Shown piece by piece: positions 48,318 to 60,300 of a stretch of DNA of 64,000 nucleotides. The stretch covers positions 11,999,477-12,063,476 of the forward strand of contig NC_092035.1 of the NCBI RefSeq assembly GCF_042242105.1, in the 5' to 3' direction. The notes beneath the pieces were generated by a model, which worked only from the letters and a program-made list of their open reading frames with translations, searched no databases and had not been told where the DNA came from. Position 1 is the first letter of the stretch, and each line of letters opens with the position of its first letter. The position numbers and the translations under genes are program-made. This DNA is from Pempheris klunzingeri. Taxonomy: Eukaryota > Chordata > Actinopteri > Acropomatiformes > Pempheridae.

Positions 48318-48386
48318 AGGGGATCCTGGGAAAGGAGCAGCCGCTGGAGGTTCTGAAGACATCGGCGCTCAACCACATCCCAACAG
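48318..48386 (+). CDS. hdac4: hdac4 coding exon A
   Basis: Starts after CTCTCTCTCCCACAG and ends at CCCAACAG|GTTGG. It translates (x)[20 protein letters not shown], then PT, with the first codon split after one base. It corresponds to [20 protein letters not shown] of human HDAC4 but is clearly diverged. The frame is open upstream to an ATG at 48272, so use as an alternative first exon is conceivable. Confidence 0.82.
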
Positions 48387-51300
48387 GTTGGACACTCTGT
48401 CTCTATGTGTGTTTGTGCGTGTGTGCGTGTGTGTGCATGAGCTTCTATAAGTCAAAGCCGGTGTGTTTGTGTGTGCACCTACGTGATTTAACTATTAACC
48501 ACATCCTGTGTGACTTTGCATGCATAGGTGCTCTTCCAACGATTTCTCAAATTGTCATAATTGTTTGAGTCCAATTATTCAAGTGCTTTCTTCAAAGATC
48601 TTCTGCTCTTATGTAGCAGCACAATTTCAATTGTAACTGGAATCTAATTGATAGTTTGTGGGTTTTTTAAGTATTAAGAGGAGTTCAATCGTACTCTCCT
48701 GCACGTTATATTTATGCAGTTATCTCACAGTGCCATTTTGTTGAATGGAAATACAGCCGCCCGATTGTAGGCGCTCTATTTGTGAGCTTATGTGAAATTG
48801 TTGTCGGATATCTCCAGAGGAAAGGCTGCCGGAAATATACAGCAAAACAAGCAATTGTGATGTGTTTGCTGCGAGTTCCGCAGACAGTTTGACGGTCCCA
48901 AAACAAATCAGAGCTACCTTTTCTGAGCCGCCTCTTGTGCAGCGAAAATATTTAAAAAAGAAAAAAGAAAAAAAGAAAAGGTTTCTGCATCTGAATCACC
49001 ATCTCCTGCAAGTATTCTGTCTTCTTTGCGAGGTCAAAACATCACTAAGTATTTCACTGAATTTACAACAGTATGCTCTGCCTCCGTTGAAAATGAAGAT
49101 ACAAATCATAGGAGTGAGGAAGAGGAAGGAGCAGTGATGAAGCAGCATAGAGGGAGGCAGAAATGAAAGGGGCACAGATGGAGATGAGGTAATCTGAAGG
49201 AGAAATGAGTCTGAGGTAATATATGCATAATGCATTATCTAATTCCATAATGAGGAGGCTTAAGCTGTTCTGCACATTTCATTTTTCACCACACGATTTG
49301 GAATTTCCCCTTAAAAAGTAATGAAAATAGTGTGATTCATAATTTACTCCCTATGGCGCTCTTTGTGTTGAGTTTCTATGATTTCTCAGAGCAGCAGTAA
49401 GCAGGCAGGTGCTGTTGAACACTTGAGCTCAGCCAGCCTGTTGCTTCGGAAGAACAAATAGATAAAAGTTTAGATTCCTCTTCACTTTGACCCAAAGTTT
49501 GGTCCTCTTGCCCATGACCCGACTAAAGCCTCACATGTGCTCCTCTGTTGTTGTCGGGGTTATTTTCTGCGTGCCTCCGGCTCGGCTGATGAAATATTGA
49601 AATTCGCTGGAGTTCCTTCATCAGATATTCTCGAAATCTGTTGTCTTGGATACAGAGCTGCCAGGGCCTCCACGCTGGTAGCATGTGTGACCCGGGCTGT
49701 TTAGATCGGCTCCTCACAGGATGAAGAGAGCGCACCTGTCTAACAGCATTTGCACCGCGCTCTGCAGCATCCCTCCACCACAGTCTCCTCACAGAAAATG
49801 CAAAATCCGATTGCTGCATCGTTAAAGTCCTGAATGCTTTGTCATCTAATCTAATCGGATCCCGGTGGACGCGTTTAAGGACGCGCACAACAAGCAGTGC
49901 TTTCTTTTGAGATGCAAAGTGGTGGTCGTGCACCTGCAGGGAGCTTCACGGCTCAAAGTAAACACCTGAGTTTGGTTTCCCACAAAGTAGTGCTGTTTGT
50001 TTTAGATGAGTCTGCTTGAACTTTTGTTATGTGACAAGGAAAGAGAGGGCTTTCTAGTCTGTTTTTGAACTAGTGCTAATATGTTAGTCCTTAAATTGAT
50101 GAATCAGTCAACAGAAAATGAACAAATATTTTGGTCCTTTGAGTCATGAAACTCATTTATCAAGCAAAACTAGAAAAAAATCACAGGTTCATGGTTATCC
50201 GTTTTTCTCTATTAGAAATGTAATGATTTTTGGGTTTTTGCTGTTAGTCAAACAAAACAACCAGTTGTCACGTTTTTGGATGAGCATTTTCCCCTATTTT
50301 CTGAAACTTCATAGGCTCTAAGGCCAAGACTGCCTAAAATATACAGTATATACTCAAGGAACTGAGCACGTCCCGGCATGCACAGCACCTCTACCTTCAC
50401 ACGTCGTCCCCCTGTGCGTCTCACGTGTTACGTCTCTGCCTTGCATTCACCCATCTCCTTCCTCGTAAGCCGCGGTGCTCCAGACCGTTGCATGATGTCA
50501 TTGAGACCGCGACAAGTCGTAGCTCGCTTTTGGTAGAACAAGACTCGCTGCACCTTGACACGTCCTTCCCTGTTCCTCTCCTTTCCCTGTCAGAGCGCTA
50601 TCTGTTTTTTTAAGAGGATATGGTCCCATTTTTGCAATCAGACAATCAGCTTTTGCTGCGTTTTCGTAACCGGTAAATTATTTTCTCCAAGAGTTTGAGA
50701 TCACACAGAGGCAAAACCGCTCAGTGGGAGAAAGTAACATAGGCTGATGCTCACCCAACCCACCCTCAGAGACCAATCAGTAAGCAGACCGCAGCTATTT
50801 TCCAGCATCAACAGATGTGCTACTTGTTGCCTCTCATCTCGTCCCTGCTGCTAAATTCACTGTGAAACCCTGAGCAGAATATCTCCTCTTCTTTGTCATC
50901 TCTTTGCATGATTTAAAAAGAAAAAAAAAAAAGATCTCAGCCACATTTTACTGAGGCCGCTCTAAACAACTCTGCTCGGCTCAGTATGACATCTATTAAG
51001 CCTAACGAGTGTGAAGCTCGTGCAGTCAGACCGTGGGATATACACTCGGCGAACCGAGTCTCAAATCAGAGAGGCCCTCTGCATTGTCTGGTATAAATAG
51101 ATCTGCAATTGGAGCCAGAAGAGTTGTGGAGTGCGCCCGAGGGGTTGTAAACAGATTGTGATTTGTTGTGGGGAGATGCAGGGAAGAAAGGCGTGAGGGA
51201 GCCACTGAACGGGGGTAGGATGCAGAGCAGGGCCGGAGGATAGGGCAACAAGGAGCAGGATGGAGGGAAGCGAGGAAAGGAACCTGCTGAAAGGGAAGAA

Positions 51301-54300
51301 AAAAAGCTTCCCAAGAGCCAAATAACCCATGGTGATGTCATAAAAGCACAGCGGTGGAGAGACACCTGTGTGCTGAGATGTTTAAATCGTGAATTTTGCC
51401 AAATGCAACTGTCGTGGAGATTCCCTTTCATGCATAAAAATGCTCCATATCAAACGGAAGGGAACTTTTAAATGCTCAAAGGAAAGAAGAGAATAGGAAC
51501 AGAAATGTGAGGTCTCGTCTCCGTTTCCCTTCAGGCTTCAGGCTCTAGAGGGAACTGTAGAGAAAACACCTTCAGTTTGAGTGGAATTGAACTGAAGTCT
51601 TTGCTCTTGTCAAACTCGTGTTGATCCAGGTAAGGTTGTCAGTTGTGTAAGACTCCTGGAAGCTCCTGCGGTGTCCCGCGAGACAGCACGTTTGCCTTTG
51701 TTTTGGTTTTCTCTGAGTGCCCCCATGTTGTCTTCTATCTGGCACACATCTGTAAACTGATGTACGTGTTTGACGTCACTGCTTGTACACAAAGATGTGC
51801 TGATATCAGAGTTTATCTTTGGCGAGTGGCAGCCAAGTTCGTCTCTCTTTTTTTTAATAGATGTGAACTGTCAAGTGAACCTGCCACATATACAACAGCT
51901 TAACAGCACATAATGGGAGTAAAGCGATGGGACAGGGGAGCTCTGAAGCATTAAGAAAATGCTAAACGCTAATTAAAACATGATTCAGCAAAATACAAGT
52001 AAATGAAAGTATGAGACACAATTAAACAGAACATGCTACAAAATTTCAAAATAAGAGACCTGCGCAATGTTTGGATAACAAACTACAGTGGCACAATCAG
52101 AGATAACAAAAAAGAAATGATAGCAAATGATTATCTGATACTAATCCCTAATTTTATTATGATCCTCCAGTATTTAAATATCAGGGGAGCCTCCCTGCAG
52201 GGAAAGTCCTTGCTCGGCTTCACCTGAAACCATTTTGTGGTTTAATTTGTTTAAGAAATGCAGGCAAATTCCAGGCCAGGAATTTGAGCACACAGTATTA
52301 AAACCTCACAAGAGAGAGGGAGAGAGGGAGAGAGGGAGAGAGGGAGAGAGGGAGAGAGGGAGGGGGAAGCCAGAGGAGACATGCAGCCGAATGGGACGCC
52401 TGCAAGTGAGTGGGAAACGGAGGCAGAGATATTTGATGCACTACAACTGGCGAGGAGGGTTTTCCTTGGCCTTAGAAGCAAGGAAAGCAGGTCGAGCGGG
52501 GAAAAGAGTGGAGAGGGTAAGAAGAAAGAGAGACAGAGTGAGAGAGAGGGTGCTCTGTGTGTGTGTGAGTGTGAGTGTGTGACGCTGGTTCCTGGAAAAG
52601 CAGAGGGCTGCAGAATAAACAGGCTGCATGCCTGAGACTGCCCTGTGATGTCACCACTGGGCAAACGAGGGACGAGGGGAGGAGAGAGAGAGAGAAAGAG
52701 AGGAGGAGAGAGAGAGAGAGAGAGAGACGCCCATCAGGTTAAACAGGAGGTGGGATGAACGAAGGGTAAAAAGTGATGGAGGTGGAGAGCAAGAAGAGAA
52801 GTCAGATGAACAGGAAAGGGAACGTACTGTCATTGCCTGTAACAGACTGAAGGAGGAAGGGAGGAGGAGGTGCAGTGATAAGGAGGAGAGGACGGAGTGA
52901 GGAGGCTGCTGAAAAGAGGAGGAGGAAGAGGAGGAGGAGGAGGAGGGCACTGATGGGTACGTTTAACAACAGCACCAATTCCCACCTCCCTGTCTCTCTT
53001 TTTGCATCTCCCTCTTTCTCTTTTGTGTGGCAAGCAATTAGCGCTGCCGGTGTGACAGGGATGCCATATGAGGTGTGTTTGTGCATTTCGTGCGTCACCA
53101 TCAATAAGCGCATGAGGCTGTTTGTGTCGTGTGAGGGACTCAATATTCGTAGAGGAACATTTTGTACGGGGAGAGTGTGTGTGCACGCGTTTGTGTGTAT
53201 GAGTTATGGATTTGCATTAGTCGGGACTGGAGCCGCAACGCTTTGAGAAGTGCGGTTTTCAGTCATAATCACGTCTCTCCTGCCTGCCCTGTCTTTCTTT
53301 CCTTTTGTAATACATAAAATGACTGGCTTGCTCACACATATTAGATTAGAAGAAAAAAGGGCAAAATAAAAGAATAATTAGGCCCTTTTCCAGTTGGATG
53401 TAAGTGGTCACAGTGCATTTTTACCTTTGACGTCAGCTTGAAACTGACCCTGAAGACTTAATATGGAGTCTCTGCTACTTTCAACCTCCAGCCAAGACTC
53501 CTTAATAGTCAGGAAGACATTGACTCAGGATCTCAAAATGCAAAGTGACTCATACAGATCCAGGTACAATTGTGACAAGCCTAACTGCAAGGGGCAGTCA
53601 AAAAACAAACTGCTTAAAAATCCAAAATGTCACTGTAAATAAGAAGTTTCCTATTAATTAGATTATTTCAAGATCTGAAATCATTCATGTTTTGATGCAA
53701 ATGTGAATTGTCTCTATAAAATGAGTCATGATTGTAGGAGTTAGTCTTTACTAACTAGCACTCTCTCCTTCCCTTCTGGTCTCACTCAACTGCCAAACTG
53801 TAACGGTAAAATGGCAAAGGGCAAAACTGAGGGTGTTAATTAGAGATTGGGTACCTTCTTAGTCACAGTCAGTGGCTTAGTTGGAAATTAATAGTGATGG
53901 AGCACAAAAAGGAAATAAAGGCATCTTATGACGTGGGAAATGTCAAACTGCATGTCCTACAGGCTTAGACACATCGAATAACTTTCACTTCGGAGTCATT
54001 GTAAGAGGGTGCCGACTACTGACTCATGTTGTTGCCATCCCCCTCATGATGGCGGTCCTCAAGGACCCGCTGCATGTTGTTGCTCTGTTCTCCTATGGCG
54101 TGGATGACGATAGCCATGAGGGAACGATTCATCTGCTGCACGAAAAACACCAAAGAGGAAGTGGAGAGTTTTTAAAGGACCCATATGACTTGAATGACAA
54201 GCGATTACAGTTGTTTTGTGCTGAAGGTGATGTTCAGAAGAAGAAAAACACTCTTTCTGCAGTTCAGCATCTGGTTTATTGCCATTAGGTTTTCTCGTTC

Positions 54301-57300
54301 CAGGTATTTACTTTGATACATTGCTGCAACAATAAACTCAGTAAGTAGAAAATATAGAAACATAAAATATAAAGAAAGCAAGTACTGCTAGTCAAGTAGT
54401 ATAAATGTAGTACAGAAAATTGACAATAAAATGGAAAATGTTCTAAGAAAAATATGTACATGATGACAGATTTGCAGAATATTGACTGGGGAATGTGCGA
54501 AGGTTCACGTTTAAAGAATGCCTGCATAAAATTATGTCTGCAATCCATTTAAAAAGATCTTCTGTGAGTGCTTTATGGCTTTATTGTTCAAACGTGGCAC
54601 GTCTCAGCGAGTGATGTCTAATAGATCAAACCTGAGGAGAGTGTGCCTGTGCCGGGGCCCAGCAGATGCAGGATACTTGGTCCCGTCTCAAAAATCAGAG
54701 TGGAAATGAAAAGATATCAGCAAGTCTCCACGAGACTTCTAGTGAGAGAGATATGTCCAATTTCTTTGTCAAATCAGTTAGCTCTGGTGTGTCTGAGTGG
54801 CTATTTGACAAGAGAAGTGAATTCATCATCATTGAAGCCTTTTTAAAGGTATTTTCACACTTCGATTGAGTACAAGAATGAATTTCAGTGATCTCTCAGA
54901 GTTTTACATGTATGTGCTTCAAACTGGTGCAACCCAAGCATAAATTTGCCCCTGGATAATGCTTGCTGTGTATCTTCTCATGTAAGTGGCTGCATAAGTG
55001 TATCTGTGCGTTTGTTTGGGTGCGCATGTGGTTCAAGTAAGTCCACTATTAAGTGCACCAGTGATGGCGTGTTTGCCTCTTTATTAACACAAAGTTCCAG
55101 GCAAGTATCTCTGGCTCTCGCCGCGCTCTCAGCAAACATGTAGGTAAATAATCAGCCAATCGACTCCTATTTATTCAGATTTAATAGGGAGGAAGCGGCG
55201 TGATTGGATGGCTTCCTGTGCAGTGATTTGTGGGTGGCTGGTCCGGCTCAAGGTCTGCACCTCGCCGGGTCAATGCAGTCTTTGTCAGATGTCGCCGGGC
55301 TTGATGTGTAACTGCAGCATCAGTCATAGGTGGCGTGAGTGCAGCAGGTTTTTGGCGTTTACCAAACAGATGAGGAAAAAAAGGCATCAATGTCACTTTG
55401 TCATTGCTACAGATTTGTTTTAATGCAATGTGAAGCTTTGTCGATTCCATTAAGAAGATTCTCTTATCACCTCTTTCACAAGGAGGTCAGAGGTGAGATG
55501 CTCCTTCAACTGGAACAAAAATGGGGACTTCTGTGAGCACCACACCACCCTCAGGTGTCGGTTAACACAGAGTGCAGATTGATTGGTTTTGATACATATT
55601 AAAGATTTAGGCCTGTTTTGCATCACTGGTCAAATAACAATCAATACTTCTCAATTACAGCATCTATCATGTTGCACATGGCTATGAAGATGTGTTATTA
55701 TCAGATGAAACCCCCCTTACACCTTTACTGTATGTTAAAAGATGGCTCTTGTATTTTTACTTTTCTCTTTATATTGTTACATATTTTGGTTTCAAAATGA
55801 CTTGTAGATATAAAAATGTTTGGAATTGCAAGCGGGTTTCAAACGAGCTGTGATGTTTGCAATGTAATCCTTCGAGGCAACTGTGCCAGATCAAAGTACG
55901 TCCACCAGCCACAACAAGGGAGATAAAATGACTGCTTTTGTCAATGGAGTCTGGTGGGTTTGAATAGTGTGATACAGGGCTGTTTCTGGCCAAACTAAAA
56001 GGATCTTACAGGCCACTCTCTGTAGGGATCCTTTCCGTAATATTGTCAGACAGTTAGTAGAACAATTTGAACCTGTCAGTGGCAAAATTAACCATTTTTA
56101 GTGAATGTATTTTGATCAGGTGCAATTGCCCTGAAGAATTACACTGCAGCCATTACAGCCCGCTAGCCACCTGTTCTTGGCTGCCAGTGAAGGCGATCTA
56201 CTGGACCAATCAATTTCAAACGTTTTTGTATTTGTATTGTATCATTTCGGACTTATCCTTCAATTGAAAGCATATTTTGAAATAAAAGCAAGTGATCTAA
56301 GTATATGCAGCCATGTATTTCCTGATGAAAAGCTATTTATTAATATCACAAAGCTCTGGGCCTCTTTTGATGCTTCAGAATTGACACTGATACGGATATT
56401 GCTGCAGATTGGTGCCAACAGGTTCTTTTTATAACGCTCCCTTCTGCATCCTTGAACAGGCAGATGCCTTAAATAACATTTTGAAGGACTTTGATTTAGT
56501 CCAATTCAGCTGCACAATGTGTCTCTTTGCAGTTAACTATGCACACATGAAGGTGCCTTGTAGCGTCAGTGTGACGTCATTTTTGCTCTACAGTCTGTGT
56601 TGGTCCTGCACCACAGCATTTATAGGCAGCCAACATCTAAGGCTCAGTCTAAGGGTGTGCAGGTGTGGAGGTAACATGACAGTATTAGACAGAAATTAAA
56701 AAATGTATTCAGCAGTTATTCTCTCTTGGATTTAAATTAACAGTGTAAAAAGTCAGACTACTTCCTCACGCTGTCCTGTATGGTAACAACTCTGTTCCAA
56801 CATCCCTCTGTCTCTGTCCGTCCCTACAGTGGACATAAACTCGGCGCTGCCCCTGCGTCTCCCTCCGGCCGCCATCCCCATGGACCTGCGTGTGGACCAT
56901 CACCAGCAGCAGCAGGTGTCCTCGCTCTCCCCACCCGGTCAGCAGTCGTCCAGCCCGGGATCGCTGGGAGGAAGTTCCCAGCCCGGCGGGGGCGTGGTGG
57001 GGGCCTCGGTGCGCGAGCAGCAGCTGCAGCAGGAGCTGCTGACCCTGAAGCAGAAGCAGCAGATCCAGCGGCAGATCCTCATCGCTGAGTTCCAGCGGCA
57101 GCACGAGCAGCTGTCCCGCCAGCATGAGGCCCAGCTCCAGGAGCACATTAAGGTATATCACTCAAGTATTTGTACTATGTAAGATATTACATAGTGATAT
57201 CTTTGAGATATTATTCTCTACCAAATGCTTTTTAGATATACATACATGTTCTTTTTTTTTTTCAACAAAATATTTTCAAACCAATTTTCATCTGAACTGA

Positions 57301-60300
57301 TCACTTTTTTCATTCACCAGCAAATCCTGTGGAAAAATGACATCATTAACCATTAAAGCTGTAGACCAACAGCAGCCAACAATGCACATACATAAATACA
57401 ATAAAGCCGCACAAAAGAGCAAGAGTAAGTCCTCCAAGAGGCACCAGACCCATTTAAAACTTTACTAAACAAAGCAGAGGCAGCTCTTAATTTAGTCTGC
57501 CCCGGGATTCGTCATGAACAGGCTGAACTCACCGACAGAGAGCAGCTCTGTCAGCTTTAAATCACTCTGCTCTGAGCAAAAAGGGAGCGGAGAACAAGGA
57601 GGCACTTTGGCTTAATTTGCCTCAACTTCAGAGATGGATAACAGCAATGCAAGGATTCAGAAAATGTGTTTAAGACGGACTTTTGTAGCGCTGGTGGTGT
57701 GTTACATAACTAAAACCTTATGTACCAGTCCTGTTGCAGCCTTACTTTAAATATCAGCATCCAATAATACACAGTGTGCGTCCAGCAGGAGCACGTTTTA
57801 TTGTGAACGGCACGTGTTTGACTCTGTGGACCGCGCTTGGTTTTTCTAAAACCAGAAACAAAAATGAGACAAGATTGCCCGACACGTCGAGCGGTACACG
57901 ACATATAACAAGACAGAGTTGCGTGCTCGTATCGTAGTGACCTGGAAATACAAAGTGAATCTAGATCAGCACGCCCACACTCCCAGGCTCTAATACATCA
58001 GGGCCCCAGAGAGCAGCGCAGAGCTCCTGTGGGGCTGAAATGTCATATAAAAATATTCTAGTGTTTGTTCTTTTTTAGAATATTACTGCTGTAATATGAA
58101 TTGTAATACGCGCAGATTCAGCTGAACTACTTAGAATGAAATGTCTAAAAATGGATTGTGGGGGCAGGAGATTAGATTGCAGCGTGCAGGATTACAGTAG
58201 TTTGAATGTAATGATTTTAATTCCTTATGTTCAACTTGATTCATAGTGCAGCTCTGTATTTCCTCTTTCTTTCCTTATTCATGCCCTTTATTACGTCCGT
58301 CTACCTTTTGTTCTTCTCCCCTCTCTTTCTCCCTTCTTCCTCTCCTTCCTGTCTTCTTTCTTCTCTTTCCCCTTCTCTCTTTTTTGTCTGCCTTCCTCTC
58401 CCTTCTTTAATCTTTTCTTTCTTTCTTTCCTCCTTCCTTCCTTCCTTCCTCCATTCATCCATTCCTCTCTTCTCTTCACTCTTCTTTCCTTTGTTTCTTT
58501 TTCTTTGTACTTTCTTCCCTTCTCTCCCTAATGTTTCTTATTTCCTCTCTTCTGTCTTTTCTCTCTCCCCCTTTTCTGTATTAACTGCCTTTCTCTCTCC
58601 GTTTATTCTTTTTTAAATAATTCACATATCTTGGAGTTTTATATCACCAAATTTGTTTGCACATCTACGGACCATCTGTGATGAAGAAGCCTTTGCAGAT
58701 GCTTCAGGTTTGGCACATTTCACATTGTGTGTCTCTCCTGCAGGTCTGTAGTGTTATCGGCCTGTAGCGTCTACTGTAGCACCGTGCCCTCCCCTCTGTT
58801 GGGTCGTTTAGTGATATTGAAGGATGAGTGATGCTCTCTGAAGGCCTGTCTGGCCTGTGGTGGGGCTGCAGGACCACTCAGGTGGAGGCCAGTGACGCAC
58901 AGCCTGAGCAGGGCGGCCCGGCCTCAATCAGCCCCATTCACAGCCCCTGTGTACACACACACACACACACACACTCACAGGCGTACAGGCATTAAAACAT
59001 ACACATCCTCTCAAATATCAGCAAACACACGGTCACACGCATGCCCAGTTTAGCACACACTCACTCCGACTTCTGCACACATTTCCTGCGTGTTGACAAC
59101 AGCAAAGCATCATAAAGTGAGAGCTATCCTGAGGTGCTTCTCAGCATTAGTCCAAAGGTAAAGTCTGTGTGCGCCTCTCTGGTCTATTGAGCCACAGGGG
59201 TTTTGGGTGTGTGTGTATGTGGGTGGGGAGGTTACTTTGAGCCTTCCCACCCACTCAATCCCTTATCCCCAACGTTGATTGAAAGGCAAAAAAAGGACGG
59301 AGGCTCAGACTGGAAGTGGGCCAGAGGACTGATGTGCTTTTCTCACGAGCCCCGCCTCACCTTCCTCTCACCTTCAGCCTCTGATTTATTCACAGACTTG
59401 TCTCAAACATTTGATTTGCCCTCACGGTAAACACGGGCGCACGTCCCAGCCACTGAGCGTCTATTTAGGCTGTTTAAAAACGCCATCAGAAGTTGATTAC
59501 ATGCAGTTACAGTAAACCGATCAAATATTGCCATTGGGTGTGTGATGATAAGGAGGAGAGGAGGGCAGAGCGTTGATTCCTCGGCACGTCAGAGAGAGGT
59601 CATTATGGAGCCGCCTGAGTGCAAGCTCAGACAGCTTTCCTATTTATTGGATATTACAGAGACATTAAAGAGTAATTGGGACACTTGATTTGGTGCCTTA
59701 GGTTGAAGAAATGTATTAAGGCTCAGTAGAAGGTGAAAGCAGGCTTTAGTGTGCATTTTCAGCATTTAATTGATGCATTTATCCACAGTGACTCACTGTG
59801 AGCTCTGGGTCTCATTCAAGGACACCTCGATGAGCTGAAGAGGTGTTTGTGAGCACATTTTGGCTTTTATGGGGATTTTATTTTTGACCTTTTGGTACAG
59901 GACAAACTGTCAAGCCACGGTTTGGGTTTGTTCCTTCAGTATAAAGGGCCGAGAAGGACAGATTTTACATTTAAAGCATTTAACAGATGCTCCTCTTGCT
60001 CTTTCCTGGAGTGATGAGGAAGTGAGCAGATTGGATTATGTGTCTTGCTAAAGCCTCATCCCCAGTTAAATTGTTTATATTTATTTAAAGGCTCAAGCTT
60101 GTGGCCTGAGGTTTTTACAGAATTGCAATGGTTTTATTTTATTGCTTCAAACAGCTGTCGGACTTAATTATTTCAGATGTCAAATGAAGTAGACCAGGAC
60201 TAAAACGTAAATAGATGCTGAAAGCCGAGAAAGTCATAAAGTGATTACTTTTAGAACAGAAAATATGAAGTTGCTGTATCTTATCGTGCTGCTCAGAGGG

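Larger units (their letters stand above)
48387..56829 (+). other. hdac4 intron, 8.4 kb
   Basis: No additional exon recognised. It holds purine-rich simple repeats at 52.3-52.95 kb and a MITE-related copy at 55.9-56.3 kb. Confidence 0.75.

Noticed and set aside
52235-53246. Several 80-137 aa frames on both strands
   Set aside because: They arise from purine-rich GAGA/AGG simple repeats without stop codons; no domain or splice context.
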